A stretch of 64,000 nucleotides of DNA from Burkholderia cenocepacia. Lineage in GTDB: Bacteria; Pseudomonadota; Gammaproteobacteria; Burkholderiales; Burkholderiaceae. Below are positions 55,875 to 64,000 of this stretch, piece after piece. The stretch lies in NCBI RefSeq assembly GCF_900446215.1, contig NZ_UAQZ01000015.1:1-64000 (forward strand), written 5' to 3'. Positions within the stretch are counted from its first letter, which is position 1; every line of letters starts with the position of its first letter. Position numbers and translations under genes: made by a program. Below the pieces are notes generated by a model. The model saw nothing but the letters and a program-made list of their open reading frames with translations, was not told the DNA's origin and did no database searches.

Positions 55875-56654
55875 ATGACCCGAGATCCCCGCCTCACCCT
55901 CAACGCGCGCCAGCAGGAATTGCTCGAATGGGTGCAGCGCGACGGCTTCGTGACCGTCGACGATCTCGCCGCGCACTTCGCGGTGACGCCGCAGACGATC
56001 CGCCGCGACGTGAACTGGCTCGCCGACCTGAACCTGCTGCGCCGCTACCACGGCGGCGCGAGCCTGCCGACCAGCTCGGAGAACGTGTCGTACACCGCGC
56101 GCCAGCGGATGTTCCACGACGAGAAGCGGCGCATCGCGGCGCTCGCGGCGTCGCACATCCCCGACCAGGCGTCGCTGTTCATCAACCTCGGCACGACGAC
56201 CGAGGAAGTCGCGCGCGCGCTGAACCGCCATCACGGGCTGCACGTGATCACGAACAACCTGAACGTCGCGTCGATGATGAGCGGCTACCCCGACTGCGAG
56301 GTGCTGATCACGGGCGGCATCGTGCGGCCGTGGGACAAGGGCATCGTCGGCGAGCTCGCGATCGACTTCATCCGCCAGTTCAAGGTCGACTACGCGATCA
56401 TCGGCACGTCGGCGATCGAGGCCGACGGCACGCTGCGCGATTTCGACACGCGCGAGGTGCGCGTCGCCGAGGCGATCATGCAGCATGCGCGCACGGTCTA
56501 CCTCGTGACCGACCATTCGAAGGTCGGCCGCCCGGCGCTGGTGCGCCAGGGCCATCTGAGCCAGGTGCATGCGCTCTTCACCGACAAGCCGCTGCCGCCC
56601 GAAATGGCCGATACGGTGGCGGCCGCCGGCACCCAGGTGTACGTCGCGGAATGA
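55875..56654 (+). CDS. glpR: GlpR, glycerol-3-phosphate regulon repressor (DeoR family)
   Basis: A 259-residue DeoR-family repressor. The N-terminal helix-turn-helix is QRDGFVTVDDLAAHFAVTPQTIRRDVNWLADL, followed by RYHGGA. The sugar-phosphate-isomerase-like sensor has NLGTTTEEVARAL, GGIVRPWDKG and DYAIIGTSAIEADG. GlpD, GlpK and GlpF genes are just downstream. Two intervening small genes separate it from glpD. Confidence 0.92.
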   Translation: MTRDPRLTLNARQQELLEWVQRDGFVTVDDLAAHFAVTPQTIRRDVNWLADLNLLRRYHGGASLPTSSENVSYTARQRMFHDEKRRIAALAASHIPDQASLFINLGTTTEEVARALNRHHGLHVITNNLNVASMMSGYPDCEVLITGGIVRPWDKGIVGELAIDFIRQFKVDYAIIGTSAIEADGTLRDFDTREVRVAEAIMQHARTVYLVTDHSKVGRPALVRQGHLSQVHALFTDKPLPPEMADTVAAAGTQVYVAE

Positions 56655-56954
56655 CCGTTGCGATGCTGCACCGCACCTGAAACTTCAAGTGAAATCAAGA
56701 AGTTGGCGCCGCGCGCAAACCGCTTGTGGCGGGCCCTTCTGTCAAACGGAAAATTAACGGGGCACGATTTGTCGTTGCCTGCGCGCTCGACTAGACTCCA
56801 GTTCCCCGGCCCGTTCGCCGATCCGCCTGTGCCAGGGCGGTGCGAATCGCAGGGCCGGCGAAGACAGCTTTCCCCCCAAGCCATACCCCGCGGGGTATCG
56901 CGCGTCGGCGGTGCGCCGGCCGCGCGGGCAGTCCGATTGCCATGGAGAGAAACG
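56655..56954. other. Intergenic with promoter and palindrome
   Basis: A 300-base gap before a small gene. TTGTCG at 56769 and TAGACT at 56792 (17-base spacer) make a plausible promoter. A perfect 16-base palindrome ataccccgcggggtat lies at 56883-56898, within the transcript leader. Confidence 0.5.
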
Positions 56955-57152
56955 ATGCTGAGTCCGCATGAATTCGCCACGCTATTGCTTGTGAAGGACG
57001 CGCCTGATCAGCGCGACATGGATCGGGATGAACTGGACATCCTGCTCGAACAACAGCTCGTCCGCCTGGAAGGGCTCGGCTCGGGGCGCAAATACTGCGT
57101 GACCGAGACCGGCGACGCCGCGCTGCGATCCATCAAATACCGCTATTCGTAA
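56955..57152 (+). CDS. Small conserved protein of unknown function
   Basis: A 65-residue protein: MLSPHEFATLLLVKDAPDQ, then RDELDILLEQQLVRLEGLGSGRKYCVTETGDAALRSI. The second half reads like a winged-helix wing (L-x-L-T-x-x-G), so it may bind DNA. The start has GGAGAGAAAC before ATG. Not recognised. Confidence 0.65.
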   Translation: MLSPHEFATLLLVKDAPDQRDMDRDELDILLEQQLVRLEGLGSGRKYCVTETGDAALRSIKYRYS

Positions 57153-57246
57153 GCTCCGCCGCTCCCTGACCTGAACCTGCTCGCGCGGCCGGAATCGGCC
57201 GCGCGGTCGTTCCTGCCTCCCGCCTGCCCGTTCGTCGCCGTCGGCC

Positions 57247-57615
57247 TCAACCGCCGCGCAGCGTCGGATCGACCGCCGCCCGCCAGCTGATGGCCTGCGC
57301 ACGCGCCCCGTTGAAATACGCGATCCAGCCGGCGCGTGCCGCCGCGTCAGGCGCCACATAGTGGGTCGAAAGTTCGTTTACGAACGCACAATAGTTCGCT
57401 TCGGTCAGCCCGCGATACCGTTTCGCCACGTACGCGTCGTACAGCGTCGAGTAGACCGGCTGCGCGTCCGCGCCCCAGTCGCGCGCCGCGCCGCCGCACG
57501 ACGTCTGCAGGTCGACGAACGACGGCGCCCGCCAGTTGCCGGCGAGCGGCGGCATACCCGCGCCGCACCCCGCCAGAAGGACGGCGCACACGCCGACCCA
57601 CATCCCAATACGCAT
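57247..57615 (-). CDS. Putative lipoprotein
   Basis: A 122-residue lipoprotein: signal MRIGMWVGVCAVLLAGC with lipobox LLAGC (Cys17). The mature part has no family I know; two further cysteines (TSCGG, NYCAF). Only ATG 57615 gives the signal peptide. Lies opposite to the glp genes. Confidence 0.7.
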   Translation of the reverse strand: MRIGMWVGVCAVLLAGCGAGMPPLAGNWRAPSFVDLQTSCGGAARDWGADAQPVYSTLYDAYVAKRYRGLTEANYCAFVNELSTHYVAPDAAARAGWIAYFNGARAQAISWRAAVDPTLRGG

Positions 57616-57730
57616 GATTCACCTCGCGAAACGGTCGATTCCGCCAGTATCGTCCGGGATCGTGTCGCGCGCTACTGGCCCCGCTTTTTCGAACTTTACT
57701 TTTTCGATTCCGTTCGTTAAATTTCGAATT

Positions 57731-57747
57731 CGAACATTTCATGTTCG
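57731..57747 (+). promoter_or_regulatory. GlpR operator-like inverted repeat upstream of glpD
   Basis: A perfect 7-bp inverted repeat cgaacat-ttc-atgttcg, 30 bases before glpD; the GlpR consensus of E. coli has the same TTCG...CGAA core. Additional TTCG/CGAA pieces lie at 57688-57730, including ttcgaattcgaa. The tight cluster suggests cooperative repression. Confidence 0.7.
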
Positions 57748-57777
57748 CCCCATTTCAACAGACGATAAGGACAGCAG

Positions 57778-59301
57778 GTGACCCAACCGAATCGCTACGA
57801 TCTGCTCGTCGTCGGCGGCGGCATCAACGGCGCGGGGATCGCGCGCGATGCGGCCGGCCGCGGCCTGTCGGTCATGCTCTGCGAGCAGGACGACCTCGCG
57901 TCGCATACGTCGTCGTCCAGCACGAAGCTGATTCACGGCGGCCTGCGTTACCTCGAGTACAACGAGTTCGGACTGGTGCGCAAGGCGCTGCAGGAGCGCG
58001 AAACGCTGCTGCGCGCGGCGCCGCACATCATGTGGCCGCTGCGCTTCGTGATGCCGCACATGCCGAACCTGCGCCCGGCCTGGCTGATCCGCATCGGCCT
58101 GTTCCTCTACGATCACCTCGCGAAACGCGAGCTGCTGCCCGGCTCGCGCGGCATCGACATGCGCCGCCATGCGGCCGGCGCGCCGCTGATCGACTCCATC
58201 AAGCGCGGCTTCGTGTATTCCGACGGCTGGGTCGACGACGCCCGCCTCGTCGTGCTGAACGCGATGGACGCGAAGGAGCGCGGCGCCGAGATCCTGACGC
58301 GCACGAAGCTCCTGTCCGCCGAACGCCGCGGCGACGAATGGGAAGCGCGGCTGCAGCAGGCCGACGGTTCGATCCGCGTCGTGCAGGCGCGCGCGATCGC
58401 AAACGCGGCCGGCCCGTGGGTCGGCGACGTGCTGCACGGCGCGCTCGGCCGCGGCGCGCATCACAGCGTGCGGCTCGTGAAGGGCAGCCACATCATCACG
58501 CGCCGCCTGTTCGATCACGATCACGCGTACATCTTCCAGAACCCGGACAAGCGGATCATCTTCGCTATTCCGTACGAGCACGACTTCACGCTGATCGGCA
58601 CGACCGACGTCGAATACACGAGCGATCCGGCGAAGGTCGCGATCGATCGCGACGAGACGCAGTACCTGTGCGATTCGATCAACCGCTATTTCAAGCGCAA
58701 GATCTCGCCGGCAGACGTGCACTGGACCTATTCGGGCGTGCGCCCGCTGCTGGAAGACGAGAACGCGGCGAACGCATCGGCCGTCACGCGCGACTATCGC
58801 CTTGAACTCGACGACGGCGCGGGCGCGCCGCTGCTGTCGGTGTTCGGCGGCAAGATCACGACGTTCCGCAAGCTCGCGGAAGAAGCCGGCGACATGCTGT
58901 GCCGCGCGCTCGGCCGCGACGCGAAGACCTGGACGGCCGGCGTCGCGCTGCCGGGCGGCGACATCGCGGACGCGAAGTTCGACGGGTTCGCCAGCGCGTT
59001 CGCGAAACGCCATCCGTGGCTGCCCGCCGCGCTCGCGCGCCGCTATGCACGGGCGTACGGCACGCGTGCGGAGCGCGTGGTGGCGGACGCGAAGTCGCTC
59101 GCCGATCTCGGCGCCGAAATCGCGCCGGGCATCCACGATGCCGAACTGCGCTACCTGCGCGACGCCGAATGGGCGACCTGCGCGCAGGACGTGCTGTGGC
59201 GCCGCTCGAAGCTCGGGCTGCACGTCGCGCCCGGCACGCTCGACGCCGTGACCGCCGCGGTCGACGCATGGTTCGCCGCCGCGCATGCACCGCACGCCTG
59301 A
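57778..59301 (+). CDS. glpD: GlpD, aerobic glycerol-3-phosphate dehydrogenase
   Basis: A 507-residue FAD flavoprotein on the inner membrane feeding electrons from glycerol-3-phosphate to the quinone pool. FAD motif is LLVVGGGINGAGIARDAAG; THSSSSTKLIHGGLRYLEY-type segment HTSSSSTKLIHGGLRYLEY follows, then IFAIPYEHDFTLIGTTD and YSGVRPLL. GTG start with AAGGACAGCAG upstream. First gene of glpDKF. Confidence 0.95.
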   Translation: MTQPNRYDLLVVGGGINGAGIARDAAGRGLSVMLCEQDDLASHTSSSSTKLIHGGLRYLEYNEFGLVRKALQERETLLRAAPHIMWPLRFVMPHMPNLRPAWLIRIGLFLYDHLAKRELLPGSRGIDMRRHAAGAPLIDSIKRGFVYSDGWVDDARLVVLNAMDAKERGAEILTRTKLLSAERRGDEWEARLQQADGSIRVVQARAIANAAGPWVGDVLHGALGRGAHHSVRLVKGSHIITRRLFDHDHAYIFQNPDKRIIFAIPYEHDFTLIGTTDVEYTSDPAKVAIDRDETQYLCDSINRYFKRKISPADVHWTYSGVRPLLEDENAANASAVTRDYRLELDDGAGAPLLSVFGGKITTFRKLAEEAGDMLCRALGRDAKTWTAGVALPGGDIADAKFDGFASAFAKRHPWLPAALARRYARAYGTRAERVVADAKSLADLGAEIAPGIHDAELRYLRDAEWATCAQDVLWRRSKLGLHVAPGTLDAVTAAVDAWFAAAHAPHA

Positions 59302-59405
59302 TCCGAATGCAGTTGCAGTTGCCTGACCGACGTTGACTCACCGACGCGCCGCTCACATGCGGCGCGCATCACAACTAAGCCAATCCACGGATGGAGATGA
59401 GAGAC

Positions 59406-60908
59406 ATGCAGGACCAGTACATCCTCGCGCTTGACCAGGGCACCACGAGTTCCCGCGCGATGCTGTTCGATCGCCAGGGCAATATCGTATCGATCGCCCA
59501 GAAGGAATTCGAACAGATCTACCCGCAACCCGGCTGGGTCGAGCACGACCCGCAGGAAATCTGGTCGACGCAAGCCGGCGTCGCCGCGGAAGCCGTCACG
59601 CGCACGGGCCTGAACGGCACGTCGATCGCCGCGATCGGCATCACGAACCAGCGCGAAACCACGATCGTCTGGGATCGCGAGACGGGCCAGCCCGTCTACA
59701 ACGCGATCGTCTGGCAGGATCGCCGCACGGCCGACTTCTGCGACTCGCTGAAGAAGCAGGGCCTCGAAGCGAAGGTGCGCGCGAAGACCGGCTTGCCGAT
59801 CGACTCGTACTTCTCCGCGACGAAGATCCGCTGGATCCTCGACAACGTGCCGGGCGCGCGCGACAAGGCGCGCCAGGGCAAGCTCGCGTTCGGCACCGTC
59901 GACAGCTGGCTCGTGTGGAACTTCACGAAGCATGAGCTGCACGTGACCGACGTGACCAACGCGTCGCGCACGATGCTGTTCAACATCCATACGCGCGAGT
60001 GGGACAGCGAGCTGCTCGAACTGCTCGACATCCCGCGCAGCATGCTGCCCGAAGTGAAGGCGTCATCGGAAATCTACGGCCACACGAAGACCACCGTGTT
60101 CGCATCGAAGATCCCGCTCGCGGGCATCGCCGGCGACCAGCATGCGGCGCTGTTCGGCCAGATGTGCACGACGTCGGGCATGGTGAAGAACACCTACGGC
60201 ACCGGCTGCTTCCTGATGATGAACACCGGCGACAAGCCGATCGAATCGAAGAACAACCTCGTCACGACGATCGCCTGGCAGATCGGCGACGACGTGCAGT
60301 ACGCGCTCGAAGGCAGCATCTTCATCGCCGGCGCGGTCGTGCAGTGGCTGCGCGACGGCGTCGGCCTCATCAAGACGGCCGCGGAAATCGAGGCGCTCGC
60401 CGCCAGCGTGCCGCATACCGACGGCGTGTATCTCGTGCCGGCCTTCGCCGGCCTCGGCGCGCCGCACTGGAACGCGCGGGCGCGCGGCTCGGTGTTCGGC
60501 GTCACGCGCGGCACGAGCGCCGCGCATCTGGCGCGCGCGGCGCTCGATGCGATCGCGTACCAGTCGCTCGACGTGCTGGCCGCGATGGAAGCCGATTCGG
60601 GCATCAGCATCGGCGAGCTGCGGGTGGACGGCGGCGCGAGCGCGAACGACCTGCTGATGCAGTTCCAGGCCGACCTGCTCGGCGTCGACGCGGTGCGCCC
60701 GCAGATCACCGAGACGACCGCGCTCGGCGCGGCCTACCTCGCGGGCCTCGCGATCGGCTACTGGAAGAACCTCGACGAAGTGCGCGACCAGTGGAAGCTC
60801 GATCGCCGCTTCGCACCGTCGATGCCGAAAGAGCAGGTCGAGCAGCGCATGGCCGGCTGGCAGCGTGCGGTGCGCGCCGCGAAGGCATGGGCCGACGACG
60901 CCCAGTAA
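59406..60908 (+). CDS. glpK: GlpK, glycerol kinase
   Basis: A 500-residue FGGY kinase making glycerol-3-phosphate from glycerol and ATP. MQDQYILALDQGTTSSRAML, TNQRETTIVWD and GTGCFLMMNTG are conserved, with GRASANDLL-like GGASANDLLMQFQ in the C-terminal ATP domain. ATG 59406 fits the family start; a shorter leader from 59391 is possible. Second gene, 104 bases after glpD. Confidence 0.95.
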   Translation: MQDQYILALDQGTTSSRAMLFDRQGNIVSIAQKEFEQIYPQPGWVEHDPQEIWSTQAGVAAEAVTRTGLNGTSIAAIGITNQRETTIVWDRETGQPVYNAIVWQDRRTADFCDSLKKQGLEAKVRAKTGLPIDSYFSATKIRWILDNVPGARDKARQGKLAFGTVDSWLVWNFTKHELHVTDVTNASRTMLFNIHTREWDSELLELLDIPRSMLPEVKASSEIYGHTKTTVFASKIPLAGIAGDQHAALFGQMCTTSGMVKNTYGTGCFLMMNTGDKPIESKNNLVTTIAWQIGDDVQYALEGSIFIAGAVVQWLRDGVGLIKTAAEIEALAASVPHTDGVYLVPAFAGLGAPHWNARARGSVFGVTRGTSAAHLARAALDAIAYQSLDVLAAMEADSGISIGELRVDGGASANDLLMQFQADLLGVDAVRPQITETTALGAAYLAGLAIGYWKNLDEVRDQWKLDRRFAPSMPKEQVEQRMAGWQRAVRAAKAWADDAQ

Positions 60909-60989
60909 TCCGAATCAGTCCGGACGACATACAACAACACCGGCGGACCGCGCGATGCGCGAGTCCGCCGTGACATACGAGAGACAATC

Positions 60990-61706
60990 ATGTCACCTTA
61001 CATTGCAGAATTCATCGGCACAGCGATCCTCGTGCTGCTCGGCAACGGCGCGGTCGCAAACGTGCTGCTTGCAAAGACCAAGGGCAAAGGCGCGGACCTG
61101 ATCGTGATCGTGATGGGCTGGGCGATGGCGGTGTTCGTCGCGGTCTACGTGACCGCGTCGTTCAGCGGCGCGCACCTGAACCCGATCGTCACGATCAGCC
61201 TCGCGCTCGCGGGCAAGTTCGCGTGGTCGAAAGTCGGCGGCTACGTCCTCGCGCAGATGCTCGGCGGGATGGCCGGCGCGTTGCTCGTGTGGCTCGCGTA
61301 TCGCCAGCACTTCGCGAAGGAAGCCGATGCGGACCTGAAGCTCGCGGTGTTCTGCACGGCGCCGGCGATCCGCAGCGTCACGCACAACGTGCTGACCGAA
61401 GCGATCTGCACGTTCGTGCTGATCCTCGGCGTGCTGTATCTCGCGTCGCCGCAGGTCGGCCTCGGCGCACTCGACGCGCTGCCCGTCGGCCTGCTGGTGC
61501 TCGGCATCGGCATCTCGCTCGGCGGCCCGACCGGCTATGCGATGAGCCCCGCGCGCGACCTGTCGCCGCGCATCATGCATGCGCTGCTGCCGATTCCCGG
61601 CAAGCGCGACAGCGACTGGCGCTATGCATGGGTGCCGGTCGTCGGCCCGCTGCTGGGCGGCGCCGCGGCGGCCGGCCTGTATCTGCACCTGCACACCACG
61701 ATCTGA
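60990..61706 (+). CDS. glpF: GlpF-like glycerol facilitator (aquaglyceroporin)
   Basis: A 238-residue MIP-family channel. Helix pattern fits six membrane segments plus two half-helices. The two NPA boxes are altered: HLNPIVT (NPI) and AMSPARD (SPA). The rest, GGPTGYAMSPARDLSPR, retains the Arg of the glycerol filter. Its place after glpK supports glycerol uptake. A hairpin (60941-60948/60963-60970) lies in the glpK-glpF gap. Confidence 0.9.
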   Translation: MSPYIAEFIGTAILVLLGNGAVANVLLAKTKGKGADLIVIVMGWAMAVFVAVYVTASFSGAHLNPIVTISLALAGKFAWSKVGGYVLAQMLGGMAGALLVWLAYRQHFAKEADADLKLAVFCTAPAIRSVTHNVLTEAICTFVLILGVLYLASPQVGLGALDALPVGLLVLGIGISLGGPTGYAMSPARDLSPRIMHALLPIPGKRDSDWRYAWVPVVGPLLGGAAAAGLYLHLHTTI

Positions 61707-61719
61707 TCGCGGTTTGAAC

Positions 61720-61750
61720 GAAGCGCGCGGCCTGCACTGCCGCGCGCTTC
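61720..61750. terminator. Convergent hairpin after glpF
   Basis: A perfect 11-bp GC-rich stem (61720-61730 with 61740-61750) between convergent glpF and reductase genes. No T-run, so it may stop transcription only weakly or block both ends. Confidence 0.45.
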
Positions 61751-61766
61751 ACGCCCCTGCGTCGTT

Positions 61767-63017
61767 CTACCGGTCATTCACGGCCGTCACCAGCGATTTC
61801 AGCTTCACGTCGACGTCCGCGACCGCCGCCGGCGTCACGTCGGTCCCGCGCTCGACCAGCATTCTCGCCACGCGCATGTCCTTCACGAATCCCGCTGCAC
61901 GGCCGAAGCCGCTCGCCGCGACGAGCCGCGCGCGCGCGTCGAAGTGGAAATGGATTTCCGCATCGTCGCCGAGCACGCGCGCGACCGACCGCGTGCCGAG
62001 CGCCGGCTCCCCAGCCACCTGCAACTGCGCATCGTATTGATCGGACCAGAACCACGGCGTATCGCGATACGGCTCGCCCGCGCCGAGCATGTTGCGGGCG
62101 GCGACGTGCGCTTGCGTCTCGGCGCCGTGCCAGGTCTCCTGTCGAACCAGCTGGCCCGATAACGCGCTCGGAAACACGGCGACGTCGCCGGCCGCGTAGA
62201 TGCCGCGCGCCGACGTCTCGAGCTGCGCATTCACGACGATCCCGCGCTCGACCGCGAGGCCCGCATCGCGCGCCAGCTCGTCGGCCGGTTCGATGCCGAT
62301 GCCGGCCACGACCGTGTCGGCGATCAGCGTGTCGCCGTCGTCGAGCACGACGGCCAGCGCCCCGCCCGCGGTCCGCTCGATCGCCACCGGCGTCCGGTTC
62401 AGACGAATCGCCACGCCCCGTGCGTCGTGCAGCGCATGCACGCGCGTCGCGATGGTGGCCGGCACCGCGCGGCCGAGCAGTCGCGGCGCCGCATCGAGCA
62501 CGGTCACGCGGCAGCCGCGCTGCCGCGCCGACGCCGCGACTTCGAGACCGATGAAGCCACCGCCGATCAGCACGATCCGCGCGTCGGGAACGAGCCGCGC
62601 GCCGAGCGCCGCCGCATCGTCGAGCGTGCGCAAGGCGAATACCCCGTCGAGCGCCGCGCCCGGGACGGCCAGGCGACGCGCACGGCCGCCCGTGGCCAGC
62701 AGCAGCGCGTCGTAGCCGAACACGTGCCCGCCGGACACCCGCACTTCGCGTGCGTGCGATTCGATGCGCTCGACGGTCGCGACGATCCGTTCGATGCGAT
62801 CGGCCGCCCAGGCTTGCGCATCGCGCAACCGGCATTGCGCCGCGCTGCGCTCGCCCGTCAGCACGCCCTTAGACAACGGCGGCCGCTCGTACGGCGGATG
62901 CGGCTCCGCGCCGATCAGCACGATGCGCCCGCGCCAGCCGCACGCGCGCAGCTCCTGCGCCGCGCGGCCGCCCGCATGGCCCGCACCGACGATCGCCATC
63001 ACCCGGTCGCTGTTCAT
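61767..63017 (-). CDS. FAD-dependent ferredoxin reductase
   Basis: A 416-residue NAD(P)H:ferredoxin reductase of the rhodocoxin/AndAa type. The FAD motif IVGAGHAGGRAAQELRA is N-terminal, GYDALLLATGGRARRL is central, the NAD motif IVLIGGGFIGLEVAASA is near 150, and ARGIYAAGDVAVFPS is the second FAD site. It would reduce the Rieske ferredoxin encoded 4 bases upstream. Third gene of the set. Confidence 0.9.
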   Translation of the reverse strand: MNSDRVMAIVGAGHAGGRAAQELRACGWRGRIVLIGAEPHPPYERPPLSKGVLTGERSAAQCRLRDAQAWAADRIERIVATVERIESHAREVRVSGGHVFGYDALLLATGGRARRLAVPGAALDGVFALRTLDDAAALGARLVPDARIVLIGGGFIGLEVAASARQRGCRVTVLDAAPRLLGRAVPATIATRVHALHDARGVAIRLNRTPVAIERTAGGALAVVLDDGDTLIADTVVAGIGIEPADELARDAGLAVERGIVVNAQLETSARGIYAAGDVAVFPSALSGQLVRQETWHGAETQAHVAARNMLGAGEPYRDTPWFWSDQYDAQLQVAGEPALGTRSVARVLGDDAEIHFHFDARARLVAASGFGRAAGFVKDMRVARMLVERGTDVTPAAVADVDVKLKSLVTAVNDR

Positions 63018-63021
63018 TGCG

Positions 63022-63330
63022 TCATACCTCGATCAGGATGCGGCCGTCTTCGATCTTCGCGCGGTACGTGCGCAGCTTCTCGCACGCGGGCGCCGACAGC
63101 GGCCGGCCGTCGCGCACGTCGAAGCGGCCGTTGTGCTTCGGGCATTCGATCACGTGATCCATCACGAGCCCGTCCGCGAGATGCACCTGCTCGTGCGTGC
63201 ACAGGCCATCGCTCGCATACACGTGGCCGTCGATCCGGTAGATCGCGTACGTGCGGCCGCCGTGGTCGAAGCGTGCGACGTCTTCATCGTCGATATCGTC
63301 GAGCGCGCCGGTGTCGATCCATTGCGTCAT
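63022..63330 (-). CDS. Rieske-type [2Fe-2S] ferredoxin (MocE-like)
   Basis: A 102-residue soluble Rieske ferredoxin. The cluster motifs are CTHEQVHL (Cys, His) and CPKHNGRFD (Cys, His). It links the reductase and the desaturase. MocE-type proteins take this form. Start and stop give a compact gene close to its neighbours. Confidence 0.93.
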   Translation of the reverse strand: MTQWIDTGALDDIDDEDVARFDHGGRTYAIYRIDGHVYASDGLCTHEQVHLADGLVMDHVIECPKHNGRFDVRDGRPLSAPACEKLRTYRAKIEDGRILIEV

Positions 63331-63366
63331 GGTGTGTGTCTCCTTCGTCGGGATATTGGATAACGG

Positions 63367-64000
63367 CTAGGCGCGCGCGGCATCGGGCACCGGCCGCACG
63401 ACGCAAGCGGACGGGTCGCGCGTCTGCCGGACCAGCGCCGGCACGATCTCCGCGTACGCGGCCAGCGTGCTGCGGTACGGCGGCGGCATGTCGGCCTTCA
63501 CGGCTTCATGCAGCTTCGGCAACGCATGGAACGGCACCATCGGGAACATGTGGTGCTCGACGTGATAGTTCATGTTCCAGTACAGGAAGCGGAACACCGG
63601 ATTCATCATCACGGTCCGGCAATTGCGCCGGTGATCGAGCACGTTCTCCGGCATGCCCGCGTGCTGCGTGAGGCCGAAATACAGGTACAGCCACGCGCCG
63701 TAGAGGCTCGGCAGCCCGATGTAGAGCAGCGGCAGGATCGTGTGCCAGTAGAGCGCCGCGCCCGTCACGAGTGCGTAGATCGCGAGATGGATGCGCGACT
63801 CGCGCACGACCTTCGGCCATTCCGATGCAGGTACGTAGGTGCGTTCCTCGTCGTCGAGCCGGCCGGTGAACGACACTGCGATCATCTTGCGCAGTTCGCC
63901 GGCCACGTGCTTCAGCGCGACGACGTTCAGCGCGAGCGTGAGCCAGTCGGTCGGCTTCGGCGCGGCGATTTCCGGATCGCGCCCGACGATCAGCGTATCG
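63367..64000 (-). CDS. Fatty-acid desaturase (MocD-like), 5' end outside the window
   Basis: A membrane diiron desaturase or hydroxylase open to the window edge: the frame continues unbroken to base 64000 upstream of the GTG at 63906 (DPEIAAPKPTDWLTL reads in frame). Visible are two membrane segments, the histidine box LTQHAGMPEN, NYHVEHHMFP and the tail after PFHALPKLHE. The first His boxes and the N terminus are missing here. Confidence 0.88.
   Translation of the reverse strand, partial: DTLIVGRDPEIAAPKPTDWLTLALNVVALKHVAGELRKMIAVSFTGRLDDEERTYVPASEWPKVVRESRIHLAIYALVTGAALYWHTILPLLYIGLPSLYGAWLYLYFGLTQHAGMPENVLDHRRNCRTVMMNPVFRFLYWNMNYHVEHHMFPMVPFHALPKLHEAVKADMPPPYRSTLAAYAEIVPALVRQTRDPSACVVRPVPDAARA

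Overview
The window is high-G+C, betaproteobacterial chromosomal DNA, almost certainly Burkholderia and probably the B. cepacia complex. The basis is codon use, near-continuous open frames in all phases, and a gene order I know from Burkholderia chromosome 1: recA-recX, a DUF2889 gene, sucCD, terC, a pilin gene and the O-oligosaccharyltransferase gene pglL. No rRNA genes, CRISPR array or insertion sequence was found. The exception to the high G+C is one AT-rich island of about 4.2 kb.

Layout. 1-8.9 kb: molybdenum-cofactor genes (moaA end, mobA, moeA) and a leftward run pncB, lutC, nhaD, a GhrB-like dehydrogenase gene and rmuC. Six of these genes carry single-base frameshifts, mostly in homopolymers, so this stretch looks like poor sequence rather than decay. 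9-16.8 kb: fdxA, two identical tRNA-Asn genes, creA, an AraC regulator, a zinc-finger protein, waaF, a hydrolase and a BepA-like protease. 17-24.3 kb: moaC, pglL plus pilin (protein O-glycosylation), terC and sucCD. 24.3-31.4 kb: the DUF2889 gene, recX and recA with a perfect LexA box, a TctDE-like two-component system and a metabolite/H+ symporter.

31.6-35.8 kb: a small integrative element inserted in the 3' end of tRNA-Met and bounded by an 18-bp direct repeat. It encodes a tyrosine integrase and a MobV/Pre-family relaxase. It also has a likely oriT, an unlisted 46-residue ribbon-helix-helix-like ORF beside a 10-bp inverted repeat and three 21-bp iteron-like repeats, and a long structured non-coding part. 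It looks like a minimal integrative and mobilizable element (IME) and is the most novel item here.

36-53 kb: regulators (two LysR, one GlxA-like, one FadR-type), DJ-1/PfpI and cupin proteins, a lone PAAR protein, an unusual class A penicillin-binding protein, dgoD, copD, two membrane-type cytochromes c, rhlE and a diiron ferritin-like protein. 54-61.7 kb: gamma-glutamyltransferase and the glycerol regulon (glpR, then glpD-glpK-glpF with a GlpR-like operator). 61.8-64 kb: a leftward three-gene set of ferredoxin reductase, Rieske ferredoxin and fatty-acid desaturase (MocD/MocE-like), cut by the window edge.
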